The translations under genes and the position numbers were made by a program. The notes below the pieces were generated by a model, which saw only the letters and a list, made by a program, of their open reading frames with translations, was not told the origin of the DNA and made no database searches. A DNA stretch of 42,438 nucleotides from Anaerolineae bacterium (GTDB taxonomy: Bacteria > Chloroflexota > Anaerolineae > Aggregatilineales > Phototrophicaceae). Below are positions 15,154 through 24,245 of the stretch, in pieces (position 1 is the first letter of the stretch; each line of letters begins with the position of its first letter). The DNA lies in contig JAJEBY010000009.1 in assembly GCA_022822305.1 (NCBI GenBank), positions 1-42,438 of the forward strand, written 5' to 3'.

Positions 15154-15870
15154 ATGCGATTTGCACTTGTTCTTCTTCTGTTTTTCAGTTGCGCGCTGAT
15201 TGCAGCGCAGGACGCGCCTGACTTCGAAACCGTCGAACTTGAGCGCGACGGCGCCACCCTCGTCGCCGATTACTACGCCGCCGAAACCGACGCGCCCGTC
15301 ATCATGCTGCTGCACATGCTCAACAGCAATCGCGCCGCTTACGATCCGCTCATCCCCGATTTGCATGCAGCCGGCTACGCGCTGCTGAATGTCGATATGC
15401 GCGGGCACGGCGAATCGGGCGGTTCGCGCGATTGGGACCTGGCCATCGCCGATGTCGCCGACTGGATCGACTGGCTGGATAGCGCGGGGCAACTCGGCGA
15501 CGACGGCCTCGCCATCATCGGCGGCAGCATCGGCGCCAATGTCGCCATCATCGGCTGCGCGGAGAGCGATGTTTGCCGCGGCGCGGTGGCGCTGTCGCCC
15601 GGCCTGGATTACCGCGGCGTGCGGCCGGCGCCCGCGCTGGTCGATGGCCTGGCCGATCGCTCCGCATTGATTGTCGCTTCACATAGCGACCGATCCAGCG
15701 CCGATGCCATCAAGCAGCTATTCACGAACGCGACGGGCGATGTCACCGCAAGGCTCTATCGCGGTCGCGCGCACGGCACGCGCCTCTTCGATTCCGAATT
15801 GGAGAGCGTCAGTCGCTTGATCCGGCTCTGGCTGGCCGAGCAAATCTCCGCCGCTGAAAGCGCCGAATGA
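15154..15870 (+). CDS. Secreted alpha/beta hydrolase
   Basis: The product is 238 residues. The first ~18 are a signal peptide (MRFALVLLLFFSCALIAA). The mature part has the oxyanion-region strand VIMLLHMLNSNR, then VDMRGHGESGG, the nucleophile elbow GGSIGAN (Ser in GxSxG), a possible acidic residue in SHSDRSS and a C-terminal His in RAHGTRLF. It is a dienelactone-hydrolase or peptidase-like esterase with unknown substrate. AGGAG precedes the ATG. Confidence 0.85.
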   Translation: MRFALVLLLFFSCALIAAQDAPDFETVELERDGATLVADYYAAETDAPVIMLLHMLNSNRAAYDPLIPDLHAAGYALLNVDMRGHGESGGSRDWDLAIADVADWIDWLDSAGQLGDDGLAIIGGSIGANVAIIGCAESDVCRGAVALSPGLDYRGVRPAPALVDGLADRSALIVASHSDRSSADAIKQLFTNATGDVTARLYRGRAHGTRLFDSELESVSRLIRLWLAEQISAAESAE

Positions 15871-15900
15871 GTTTTTGACCACGTACGAAGGGAGAGGGAC

Positions 15901-16554
15901 ATGAAATACGACTTGGCATCGGTAGATTACATCCTCGAGACCACCCGCAGCGTGCGCAAGCGACTCGATTTGACGCGCCCCGTCGATCGCGATGTTGTCA
16001 AGCGCTGCATCGAGATCGCCCTGCAAGCGCCAACCGGCAGCAACCAACAAGGCTGGAAGTGGCTGATCGTCACTGATGCCGACAAAAAAGCGCGCATCGG
16101 CGAATACTACAAACAAGCCTGGTACGACTACAGCCGTGAGGTCGGGCGCTTCAACGCGGGCCAGCCGCTCTCGGCGCAGATGCAGCGCGTGATCGGCTCG
16201 GCGCAGTATCTGGCTGACCACATGGGCGACGTGCCGATGATGATCTTCGCCTGCGTTGAAGGGCGCGCGACCAACAGCTTCTCCTCCACTGGCGCCGGCT
16301 TGTACGGCTCAATCATCCCGGCCGCCTGGTCGCTGATGCTGGCACTGCGGGCGCGTGGCATCGGCGCCGCCTGGACCACGCTGCACCTGAGCTACGAAGA
16401 GGAATGCAATGCCGTCCTCGGCATCCCGGACAATGTGACCACGGCGGTCTTGCTGCCGGTCGGATATTTCACCGGCGAGACCTTTCGCAAAGCCGAGCGC
16501 GTGCCCGCGGAGCAACTGACCTATTGGGAGAGCTGGGGCGAGACGGGAGGCTAA
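15901..16554 (+). CDS. Nitroreductase-family FMN oxidoreductase
   Basis: The product is 217 residues. The N-terminal TTRSVRKR corresponds to the FMN-phosphate-binding R(S/R)xR motif, followed by ALQAPTGSNQQGWKW. The family's C-terminal half (GIGAAWTTLH, LGIPDNVTTAVLLPVGY) binds the flavin in the dimer. These enzymes use NAD(P)H to reduce nitro compounds, quinones or enones. The gene follows the hydrolase by 30 nt with a GGGAGAGGG ribosome binding site, so the two are probably one transcript. Confidence 0.9.
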   Translation: MKYDLASVDYILETTRSVRKRLDLTRPVDRDVVKRCIEIALQAPTGSNQQGWKWLIVTDADKKARIGEYYKQAWYDYSREVGRFNAGQPLSAQMQRVIGSAQYLADHMGDVPMMIFACVEGRATNSFSSTGAGLYGSIIPAAWSLMLALRARGIGAAWTTLHLSYEEECNAVLGIPDNVTTAVLLPVGYFTGETFRKAERVPAEQLTYWESWGETGG

Positions 16555-16583
16555 GCGTCGATTGCGCGGAAGGCGGGCGCATC

Positions 16584-16611
16584 TTGCATCCCCCATATTC
16601 AGTAGTATAGT
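16584..16611 (+). promoter_or_regulatory. Candidate promoter of the methyltransferase gene
   Basis: TTGCAT (16584-16589) and TATAGT (16606-16611) are spaced by 16 bp, about 30 nt before the ATG at 16648. Confidence 0.4.
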
Positions 16612-16647
16612 GTAGATACCGCAAGCAGCTGGACGTCTGGATGCTCG

Positions 16648-17502
16648 ATGACCTTATCGCCGCAAGCAGAGGGCATCCGCCGCTATTACGCGACGGACAG
16701 ACACCTCCGCATCCATGAAGAAACCCACGCCAAATACGCCATTCCCAAAGCGGATTTCGCCGCCTGGACGCTGGATACCGTCGCTTGGCAGGGGCGGGAA
16801 GCGGTGCTCGATATCGGCAGCGGCCGCGGCATCCACTATTCACAGCTGATCGAACGCGCGCCGGATGTCCAATACTTCGCGCTGGATCTTTCGTCATTTT
16901 TGCTGCATTGTCATCCCGCCGACCACAGGCATCTGGCGCAAGGCGACGCCATCCAGCTGCCCTACGCCGACGACAGCTTTGACGTGGTCATGGCCAACGA
17001 CGTGCTCTATCACCTCGACGATATCGACGGCAGCCTGACGGAAATCAAGCGCGTGCTCAAACGCGGCGGCAAGTTGATCGCCGCCACCAACAGCCTGCAT
17101 ACCTTGCCCGAATTGCAGGTATTGATCCGCCGCGCCATCGTCTTGCTCAGCAGCAACGGCGCGCTGGTTCATCCGCCCAGGCTGCCCAGCGATGCCTTCG
17201 CGCTGGAGAACGGCACGCGCATCCTCTCGCATCACTTTTACGCCGTGGTGCGGCACGATCTGCCGCGTCAGCTAGTCTTTGAAGATGTCGGGCCGGCCAT
17301 CGATTATCTCGACAGCATGCGCGACCTGCGCCAGCACAGCCTGCCCGAGGATGTCGACTGGGACGACATGATTCTGCTGATGCGCCAACAGCTGACACAG
17401 TTGATTCAACTGATGGGCAAACTGGAACTGACGCTGACCTGCGGCGCCCTGGTCGCCAGCGAAAGCGGCGGCTTCATCCACGACTTGATCGACAGCTGTT
17501 GA
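16648..17502 (+). CDS. Class I SAM-dependent methyltransferase
   Basis: The product is 284 residues. SAM-binding motif I is VLDIGSGRG, followed by YFALDLS, QGDAIQLPYADDSFDVVMAN (motif II/III region) and RVLKRGGKLIAATNS. The C-terminal ~100 residues are helical and probably shape the substrate site, which cannot be inferred. It is likely a small-molecule methyltransferase of the Methyltransf_11 type. Confidence 0.88.
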   Translation: MTLSPQAEGIRRYYATDRHLRIHEETHAKYAIPKADFAAWTLDTVAWQGREAVLDIGSGRGIHYSQLIERAPDVQYFALDLSSFLLHCHPADHRHLAQGDAIQLPYADDSFDVVMANDVLYHLDDIDGSLTEIKRVLKRGGKLIAATNSLHTLPELQVLIRRAIVLLSSNGALVHPPRLPSDAFALENGTRILSHHFYAVVRHDLPRQLVFEDVGPAIDYLDSMRDLRQHSLPEDVDWDDMILLMRQQLTQLIQLMGKLELTLTCGALVASESGGFIHDLIDSC

Positions 17503-17604
17503 CGCGAAAACCCGGCCTGGCGTCGCTTCGCATTCGTCATCGGCGCGCGGACGCGTTATCCTCGTTTCTAAATTCAAATGGCAAGTTGCAGCGGGGCGAA
17601 GCTC

Positions 17605-18555
17605 ATGTCGATTTTGTCATTCGGCGAATTGCTCATTGATTTTGTGGCGCTGGAAATGGGCGTGACGGTTGGCGATGCTTCCGGTTTCGTCAAGGCGCCG
17701 GGCGGCGCGCCGGCTAACGTGGCCGCAGCCGTCGCCCGCCTGGGCTACCCCAGCGCCTTCATGGGCCAGGTCGGCGATGATCCCTTCGGCAGGCATCTGG
17801 CGGATGTGCTGGCGGCGGAAAACGTCAACATCGACGGTCTGACTTTCTCGCGGGAAGCGCGCACCGCGCTGGCATTCGTCTCCAATACGGCCGATGGCGA
17901 TCGCAGTTTCATGTTCTATCGGCATCCCTCGGCCGATATGCTGATGAAACCCGATGATGTGGATACGGCCGTCATCGACCGCTGCAGCATCTTTCACCAT
18001 GGCAGCATCACTTTGATCCACGAACCGGCGCGCTCGGCCCTGCTGATGGCGCTCGATCATGCCGTCGCCGAAGACAAATTCATCTCCTACGATCCCAATC
18101 TGCGCCTGCCGCTCTGGGATAGCGCGGCGGCCGCCAAAGCCGGCATGCGCTCCGGCCTCGACTTCGCCAACCTGCTCAAAATCAGCGAGGAGGAGCTGGC
18201 CTTTCTCAGCAATGACGGCGAGGTGGCGTCGCTGTGGCGCGATCGCATGGAGCTGATTTGCGTCACCTACGGCGCGAAGGGCGCCATCATCCATCTGCGC
18301 GATGGCGCGCGCATCGAACACGCTGGCTATGCCGTGCGCGCCATCGATACCACCGGCGCTGGCGATGCTTTCGTGGCTGCCATCCTGATTGGCGTCGCCG
18401 AAAACCGCCGCGATTACCAACGGCGCTTGCCCGAGCTGCTGGAATTCGCCAATGCCGTCGGCGCGCTGACTTGCGTGCAGAAAGGCGCGATCCCCTCGCT
18501 GCCGACCACCGCCGAGGCGCGCGCGTTTCTGGTCGAGCGCAGACGCGTCCGCTAG
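17605..18555 (+). CDS. PfkB-family carbohydrate kinase (fructokinase-like)
   Basis: The product is 316 residues from the ATG at 17605; an upstream in-frame ATG at 17578 has no better site. The start SILSFGELLIDF, PfkB signature 1 (APGGAPANVAAAVARLG), YDPNLRLPLW and signature 2 (DTTGAGDAFVAA) are all present, with the catalytic Asp in GAGD. Family members phosphorylate fructose, ketodeoxygluconate or ribose-like sugars with ATP; fructokinase is the best guess. Confidence 0.88.
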   Translation: MSILSFGELLIDFVALEMGVTVGDASGFVKAPGGAPANVAAAVARLGYPSAFMGQVGDDPFGRHLADVLAAENVNIDGLTFSREARTALAFVSNTADGDRSFMFYRHPSADMLMKPDDVDTAVIDRCSIFHHGSITLIHEPARSALLMALDHAVAEDKFISYDPNLRLPLWDSAAAAKAGMRSGLDFANLLKISEEELAFLSNDGEVASLWRDRMELICVTYGAKGAIIHLRDGARIEHAGYAVRAIDTTGAGDAFVAAILIGVAENRRDYQRRLPELLEFANAVGALTCVQKGAIPSLPTTAEARAFLVERRRVR

Positions 18556-18685
18556 ATCGCGCAAATCCGCTATCGCCGTACGCTTCGGTTTCGAGCGCCA
18601 TCGGAGCAGGGCTGCGGATTGCAGTGGTTTCCGGCGAAACCTGTGTTAATATTCTACTCATATTCAGGGCTACGGGGGTGAAGTG

Positions 18686-19855
18686 ATGCATACCGCGCCG
18701 TTGACCATTGGCATCGAAGAAGAATATCAACTGATCGATTTGGAAACGGGCAATCTGGTGCCCGTCGTGCAGGAGCTGCTGAGTGACGAGCGCATTCAGC
18801 AGATTGGCGAACAAGTCAAACCCGAGTTTTTGCAATCGCAGATTGAAGTCGGCAGCAATATCTGCCGCAACGCGGCGGAAGCGCGTATGGAGTTGGTGCG
18901 GCTGCGGCGCGAGGTCGATGACGTCGCGCGCCAGCATGGTTACGGCATCATCGCCGCCAGCACTCATCCCTTCGCTTTTTGGGAGGAGCAGGAGGCCAAT
19001 ACCGGCGAGCGCTATCAAGACCTCAAGGAATACATGCAAGAGGTCGCGCGCCAGATGCTGATCTATGGCATGCATGTGCATGTCGGATTCGGTACCTCGC
19101 GCGCCCAGCTTGATCTCATCGTCGACATCCAGAATCAGCTGCGTTATTTCCTGCCGCACATTCTGGCGCTAAGCACCAGCTCGCCGTTCTGGCACGGGCA
19201 TCCGACCGGCCTCAAGAGCTATCGCAGCATCATATTCGAGAATCTGCCCCGCACCGGCATTCCACCTATATTCTCTTCGTATAGCGATTTCGATCAGCTG
19301 ATCGATACCTTCGGGCGGGTGGGCGCGCTGGGCAAGGAGCGCGCGGATGGCAAAGCCGATTACACCAAGATCTGGTGGGACAGTCGGCCGCAGGAGCGAT
19401 TCGGCACCCTCGAGATCCGCGTCTGCGATGTTTGCACCACCATTGATGAAGCGGTTTGCATCGCCGCCTTGATCCAGGCCATTTGCGCCAAGCTGATCAA
19501 ACTGCGCAACCAAAACCTCAGCTGGCGCATCTATCGCAATGAGTTGATCGCCGAGAACAAATGGCGGGCGGTGCGCTACGGGTTGGATGGCAAATTGGTC
19601 GATTATGGCAAGCGCGAGGCGGTGCCCATGCGCTTCCTGGCCAACGAATTGCTCGATCTCATTGATGATGTGGTGGACGAGCTGGATTCTCGCGAGGCGG
19701 TAGAATACGTCCGCACCATCGTCGACAAAGGCGCCAGCGCCGATCGACAGCTGGAGGTATACAACCGCTGCAAAGCCAACGGCGCCGACAGTGACGAAGC
19801 GCTAAAGGCGGTGGTCGATCACCTGCGGGCGGAAACCATACGCGGCGTACACTGA
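18686..19855 (+). CDS. Carboxylate-amine ligase, YbdK / glutamate-cysteine ligase type 2 family
   Basis: The product is 389 residues. It has the family opening TIGIEEEYQLID (acidic metal and glutamate site), QSQIEVGSNIC, GMHVHVGF and ERFGTLEIRVCDVCTT. YbdK-type enzymes have weak gamma-glutamylcysteine ligase activity, so glutathione-like or ergothioneine-like thiol synthesis is possible. GGGGGTGA precedes the start; a GTG just upstream (18683) could also serve. It converges with the dehydrogenase at 19869. Confidence 0.88.
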   Translation: MHTAPLTIGIEEEYQLIDLETGNLVPVVQELLSDERIQQIGEQVKPEFLQSQIEVGSNICRNAAEARMELVRLRREVDDVARQHGYGIIAASTHPFAFWEEQEANTGERYQDLKEYMQEVARQMLIYGMHVHVGFGTSRAQLDLIVDIQNQLRYFLPHILALSTSSPFWHGHPTGLKSYRSIIFENLPRTGIPPIFSSYSDFDQLIDTFGRVGALGKERADGKADYTKIWWDSRPQERFGTLEIRVCDVCTTIDEAVCIAALIQAICAKLIKLRNQNLSWRIYRNELIAENKWRAVRYGLDGKLVDYGKREAVPMRFLANELLDLIDDVVDELDSREAVEYVRTIVDKGASADRQLEVYNRCKANGADSDEALKAVVDHLRAETIRGVH

Positions 19856-19868
19856 TCTGCTCCGCTTT

Positions 19869-20912
19869 CTACATATCCAATTTGACGCCACCAGACGAAC
19901 CGGCGCGATTGCTGGCATAACGCCGGCTCAGCTCGGGTTCGGCGCCCAGCAGGCGGCGCGGCGGCAATCCCTGAACCAGGACTTCCAGATCATCGATCAC
20001 CATCTCGCCCAGTTCATGCATGCCGACGGCCAGCGACCCCGCGCGATGCGCCGATAACAAGGCGCCTTCCGCCCCGCGCACGGGATGATCGGCTTCCAGC
20101 GGTTCGTTGGGGAAGACATCCGTGGCCATCTTGAAGCGCCCGGCCAGCACTAGCTCCGCAAGCGCGTCAAAGTCCACGACATGCGCCCGGCTGACCAAGA
20201 CGAATAGGGCGTTTTCACCGATCCGCTCCAGCAGCTCGCGCGAGATCATGGCGCGATTCTCCATGGTAGGCGCCGCCAGCACAAAGATCACGCGCGAATC
20301 CGACATCAGTTTTTCGAGCGGCAAGGGCGTCACACCCAGCCGGCGCAGATAGCGATCGCCCAGCCAGGGATCGTAGGCGGAAAGGCTGACGTTGAAGGGA
20401 CGCAGCAGGTTGTGCAATTCGCGTCCGATGGCGCCGTAACCGATCATGCCAACCGGCTGATCGTAGAGCATGAATGTCGATGTATTGCCCGCCGCCAGGT
20501 AGGCTTCCTGGCCCCGCCGCATCAAGCGATCGCCTAGCGCAATCTCCCGCGCGCCATCGATAGCCAGTCCCAGCGCGAACTCGGCCACCTGCCGCGCGAA
20601 AGCCGGCGCCGCGCTCAAGACGCGGATGTCCTGCCGATAGCAGGCCTCGTAATCCAAATCGAGCGGGAAGGCGCCCGATACTGTGATGATCGCTTTCAGC
20701 CGTTTGGCCCGCTCCAGTACGTCGCCATAGCGCCAATCCGCGCAGATCAGGAAATCCGCTCCGGGCAAGGCATCCAGGAAGTCGTCGATTGGCATGGGAT
20801 CGTCGCGTCCCCAGACGACATCGGCCAATTCGCGCAAGCGCCCCTGATCCGCAGGCGAAAAGACTTCATCCATGCGCCTGAAGCTCGGGTCGACTATTAC
20901 TGTGTTTTTCAT
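19869..20912 (-). CDS. D-isomer-specific 2-hydroxyacid dehydrogenase
   Basis: The product is 347 residues. The NAD-binding motif is GMIGYGAIGREL, preceded by the inter-domain helix VAEFALGLAI. The catalytic Arg lies in FVLVSRAHVVDF (usually ARGxxVD), Glu in DVFPNEPL and His in SAHRAG. All three catalytic positions are thus filled, though the arginine motif is unusual. It reduces or oxidises a 2-keto/2-hydroxy acid of unknown identity. GGAGG precedes the ATG. Confidence 0.85.
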   Translation of the reverse strand: MKNTVIVDPSFRRMDEVFSPADQGRLRELADVVWGRDDPMPIDDFLDALPGADFLICADWRYGDVLERAKRLKAIITVSGAFPLDLDYEACYRQDIRVLSAAPAFARQVAEFALGLAIDGAREIALGDRLMRRGQEAYLAAGNTSTFMLYDQPVGMIGYGAIGRELHNLLRPFNVSLSAYDPWLGDRYLRRLGVTPLPLEKLMSDSRVIFVLAAPTMENRAMISRELLERIGENALFVLVSRAHVVDFDALAELVLAGRFKMATDVFPNEPLEADHPVRGAEGALLSAHRAGSLAVGMHELGEMVIDDLEVLVQGLPPRRLLGAEPELSRRYASNRAGSSGGVKLDM

Positions 20913-20989
20913 ACGCGGCCTCCAGAAACAGTCTCTCGCTCAATTTGGAATTTCACAGCCCGATCCACCCCATCGCCGGCGCCAAGCTT

Positions 20990-21055
20990 GGGCGACTCGC
21001 AGAGCCGCCCCTGCGACCGTAGTGTGTGAAGGGCGGGCGACCTGACAGGTCGCTC
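20990..21055. repeat. Two hairpin repeats between genes
   Basis: The hairpin at 20990-21010 has arms GGGCGACTC / GAGCCGCCC (one mismatch). The one at 21035-21055 has arms GGGCGACCT / AGGTCGCTC with a G-T pair or decay at the base. Confidence 0.7.
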
Positions 21056-21158
21056 CTACATTGCTCAATCGGTATTGCGGCGTTTGCGTCGAAAATCTGG
21101 CGCTTGTTGATGGGAACCGGCGCAAGCCGCGAGGCAACATATCGGAAACCAGTGAGCG

Positions 21159-22388
21159 CTATTTGATGCGGCGGTCGCTCCAAACCGGCAGATCGCCCAG
21201 GGCGGCGGCAACGCGTACGGCGGCGGCTTGCAAGGCGGTCGCGGCCTCGGCGGCGGGCAGCGGGAAAACTCCGGCCGGGCGGTCTTTTTCGGCTGCCGCG
21301 TCCATGCCGGTCAACAAGGCGTCGTTACGTTTGTCATCTTCCACCACCACCGTGCGAAACGCGCCATCGCGCAGCTGCAGGTTGATCTCGCCGTGAAACA
21401 CGGTGATGCCTTTGCCGCGCCATTTGACCAATTCGCTGGCATACACCGATTGCACCTCGTCAGCGGCGATGCGCCAGCGCCGGTCATCGCCGCGCCAGGC
21501 GCTGATGCTGCGCTCGTCGTTGTCGATCAACAACGTATCCGGCTCGCTCTGAATCAGCCATAGCTGCCGCATAATCTGCAGCAGCAGCAGGACGAACACC
21601 CCCAGGCCCAAATACGCCAGCAGCCGCGGATCGGTGATGGCGGAGCTGAATCCCGAGATGATGTCAGTGAGCAAGCCCGGTTCAGCCGTCGCGGGCGCCA
21701 GTGAATCGAACAAGGGAACCACAGACCCGAGTACCGTATTGATCAAGGTGCCGGCGATTGGCAAACCCAAGTCGCTGGTCAGCGATGCCAGCGAGACCCA
21801 GGCGTAGACGGCCGCCAGCAGGCCATACCAGGCGACCAGCCGCATCTTGGCCTTGATCCAGGCGGAATCGCGCGTGAAGCGCAAGCTCCCGTGTCTCGCG
21901 CTTGCGCCATCCTCGCCGCCTTCGGCCTGCAACCGCCAGATGCCCAGATCCAGCGGCAGCGCCGCCAAGGGCATCGATTGCAGCTCATCCGGCGGGGACG
22001 ACGACACTACAAATGGCTTAGCCATGACATCGGCCAGCGCTTGGCCCACCGACTTGGCGTCGTCCTCGGCATCACGATCGAATCGCAAGATCTCGAACCA
22101 GCGGCTCGAGCGTGAAAAAGACAGATCCTGCGACAGCGTCATACCCAGCTGCCAGGCGTCTTCCTCGTCCGCCCAGCCCAAGACCACCTCGCCGATATCG
22201 CCGGCCGCGACCTCGCCCAGGGGCGGCAGGGCGCGGGTTGCTCCAAAGTAGTCGTCATAGCGGAAATTCTGACCCGACCGCACCTCGACCAGCAAGCGCG
22301 GATTGGCATCCTGGTCGAATTGGACCAGACGCCAGCGGTCGTCGCTGTAATCGACCAGGGAATCAGTGCTTACCAGAATTCGTGTCAT
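21159..22388 (-). CDS. Unknown protein with two central membrane segments
   Basis: The product is 409 residues and I do not recognise a family. The N-terminal ~190 residues are soluble and acidic. Two hydrophobic segments follow (LVAWYGLLAAVYAWVSLASL near 200 and LGLGVFVLLLLQIMRQL near 275), and a C-terminal ~130-residue soluble domain contains SISAWRGDDRRWRI and ITVFHGEINLQLRDG, reminiscent of a PH-like beta domain. There is no clear ribosome binding site. It follows the WecA-like gene by 108 nt on the same strand and may be cotranscribed. Confidence 0.7.
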   Translation of the reverse strand: MTRILVSTDSLVDYSDDRWRLVQFDQDANPRLLVEVRSGQNFRYDDYFGATRALPPLGEVAAGDIGEVVLGWADEEDAWQLGMTLSQDLSFSRSSRWFEILRFDRDAEDDAKSVGQALADVMAKPFVVSSSPPDELQSMPLAALPLDLGIWRLQAEGGEDGASARHGSLRFTRDSAWIKAKMRLVAWYGLLAAVYAWVSLASLTSDLGLPIAGTLINTVLGSVVPLFDSLAPATAEPGLLTDIISGFSSAITDPRLLAYLGLGVFVLLLLQIMRQLWLIQSEPDTLLIDNDERSISAWRGDDRRWRIAADEVQSVYASELVKWRGKGITVFHGEINLQLRDGAFRTVVVEDDKRNDALLTGMDAAAEKDRPAGVFPLPAAEAATALQAAAVRVAAALGDLPVWSDRRIK

Positions 22389-22496
22389 GGGTCAGAACGT
22401 CAACATATCGCGGCGGTTTAAGCCCGACTATCATAAAAGATGTTGCGCGAAAAATGCAGTTGCGATTCTGTTGGCGGAACAAGACGACGTGTCAGG

Positions 22497-23528
22497 TCAA
22501 TCGGCGGCCCGCTCCCGCTTCGGCGAACGGCCCCGCAGCGCCACCAGCGCCAGGAATATCAGCAGCATGAGCGCCAGCGCAACCCCGCCGATGGCGAGCG
22601 CCTGCTCCCGCGTCACCCGGATGATCGCCAGCGCGATTAAGCCAAAGACCACGGAATACAGATAAAGCAGAAAGAGCGTCTGTCGCTGCGTGAAACCCAG
22701 GCTCAGCAGGCGATGCGAGATATGATCCTTGCCTCCCAGCATCAGTTCGCGGCTTTCGCCCAGCCGGGTCATTATGGCCAGGTTCATATCCGTGATCGGC
22801 ACCGCCAGCACAAATATCGGCGCCATCCAGGTCACGTGCCAGGACTGCGTGGCGAAGCGCAGCTTGATGGCCACTATCGCCAACACAAACCCCAGCGTAT
22901 ACGCGCCCATATCCCCCATGAAGGTGCTGGAGGGATTGAAATTGTAGATCAGAAAGCCGATGGCGCTGCCGAAGATTGCCGCCGCCAGCATGCTCACCAG
23001 GATCTGCCCTTCGGTCACGGCGATGAAGAGGAAGAAGGCCGCGGCGATGGCGGCGATGCCGGCCGCCAATCCATCCATGTTATCGATCCAGTTGATGGCA
23101 TTGATCAGCGCCACGATCCAGAACAGGCTGAGCGGGATATCCACCAGCGGATTGCTGAAAAGCTGAATGCGTACGCCGACCAAAACCACGACCAGCGCCG
23201 CGACCAGCATCACCAGCAGGCGCGCGCGCGGACTGAGATGCCTGCGGTCGTCGATATAGCCGATCCAGGCCAGCATGGTCGCGCCGGCCACGATGGCGCC
23301 CAATTCAACTAGGTAGGCCGGCGGGCTGAAGAGCAGCACGGAGATCACGAAAGCGACATAGATGGCGGCGCCGCCCATCAGCGGCATATGACGCGCGTGG
23401 ATATTGCGTGGATTGGGCTCGGCGGTCACGCCCAGGCGCATGGCGATCTGCCGCGTCAACGGCGTCAGGCATAAGGCCGCCGCGAAGCCGACAATCATGA
23501 TGGGAATGAATTGCAGGCTGGGATCCAT
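22497..23528 (-). CDS. MraY/WecA/TagO-family undecaprenyl-phosphate sugar-1-phosphate transferase
   Basis: The product is 343 residues with about ten membrane segments. Family motifs are NIHARHMPLMGG, the metal-binding YIDDRRHLSP (Asp93/94), NWIDNMDGLAAG (Asp149/152), FMGDMGAYTLGF and the HISHRLLSLG loop. HxSHRL supports the WecA/TagO branch rather than MraY, so it likely transfers GlcNAc-1-phosphate to undecaprenyl phosphate and starts a surface polysaccharide. A -10-like TATACT sits 6 nt before the ATG, suggesting a leaderless mRNA. Confidence 0.9.
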   Translation of the reverse strand: MDPSLQFIPIMIVGFAAALCLTPLTRQIAMRLGVTAEPNPRNIHARHMPLMGGAAIYVAFVISVLLFSPPAYLVELGAIVAGATMLAWIGYIDDRRHLSPRARLLVMLVAALVVVLVGVRIQLFSNPLVDIPLSLFWIVALINAINWIDNMDGLAAGIAAIAAAFFLFIAVTEGQILVSMLAAAIFGSAIGFLIYNFNPSSTFMGDMGAYTLGFVLAIVAIKLRFATQSWHVTWMAPIFVLAVPITDMNLAIMTRLGESRELMLGGKDHISHRLLSLGFTQRQTLFLLYLYSVVFGLIALAIIRVTREQALAIGGVALALMLLIFLALVALRGRSPKRERAAD

Positions 23529-23534
23529 GCCTAC

Positions 23535-23563
23535 AGTATAAGTGGCATGGAGTGATGTGAGAA
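23535..23563 (-). promoter_or_regulatory. Candidate leaderless promoter of the WecA-like gene
   Basis: TATACT (23540-23535) lies only 6 nt before the ATG at 23528, with TTCTCA (23563-23558) 17 bp upstream. The predicted transcription start coincides with the start codon. Confidence 0.4.
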
Positions 23564-23788
23564 GTGGGTGAACTTCGCGCGTCTTCGTCGCCGAGACTGA
23601 TCAAATTCACGCAAAGTACACGGACGTATCGACAACTACACTATGCAACGAATAACGAACACTGTAAGGCTTGTCCAGTACTAGACGCCTGACGCGATTT
23701 CTTTTACCCCATCCCCCGGCCCTGGCCCCCATACATCCCCCCCGTTTTTCGGGGGGCGTCCCAGCGAGCTAGGGAGGGGGAGCTAACT

Positions 23789-23877
23789 CTTGGCGGATTC
23801 CACAGAATTCTGATGCGTTGTGCAGGGATTAACACTGCGTATTGTCGTTAAATTGCTGTTTTCCTGGTAGTGTTGCG
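23789..23877 (+). repeat. 90-bp interspersed repeat, copy 3
   Basis: It differs from copy 2 (8601-8689) at only a handful of positions over 89 bp and shares the same flanks (GGGGAGCTAA before, GTAGCGGACAA after). Confidence 0.85.
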
Positions 23878-24245
23878 TAAGTTTCGTAGTAGCGGACAAC
23901 CCTTGTAGGGGCGTCTCGCTGAGACGCCCGCCCGCGCCCAGAAACATGTAAGGCTTGTCCGAAAACTAGCCAATTCGCGCCCCCTTTGGTCTACCCCCTC
24001 AATCCCCCAATATCAATGGGGGGAAGCTTGTTTCGCATTGAAGCAGCTTGGGAATTCTAATGATTTATATTGTTCATGATTGATCAACATTAGCGAGTGT
24101 CAGTAACGCTAGCTCCCCCTCTCTGATGCTTCGGAGAGGGGGCCGGGGGGTGAGGTAGGCCCGCGCGCAAACGTGATGATTTAGCGGACAACCCTTGTAG
24201 GGGCGTCTCGCTGAGACGCCCGCCGGCTTCCAATTCGAGCGGCCC

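Larger units (their letters stand above)
23529..24245. repeat. Gene-free repeat cluster
   Basis: No gene is seen here. It contains a left arm of the large palindromic unit (23661-23720, GTAAGGCTTGTCC then TTTTACCCCATCCCCC), a polypyrimidine hairpin to 23786, and 90-bp-family copy 3 (23789-23877). Hairpins lie at 23909-23929 and 24201-24221 (arms GGGCGTCTC / GAGACGCCC). A second left arm starts near 23951, a partial C-rich copy lies near 23989-24020, and a minus-oriented C-rich hairpin at 24105-24165. An AT-rich stretch of ~50 bp (24055-24110) separates them. Confidence 0.75.

Noticed and set aside
17617..18564. 315-codon frame antisense to the PfkB kinase
   Set aside because: It is a shadow of a gene with both PfkB signatures.
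4764..24221. 21-nt hairpins considered as intrinsic terminators
   Set aside because: They lack a following T-run, and several lie upstream of start codons or in divergent spacers.
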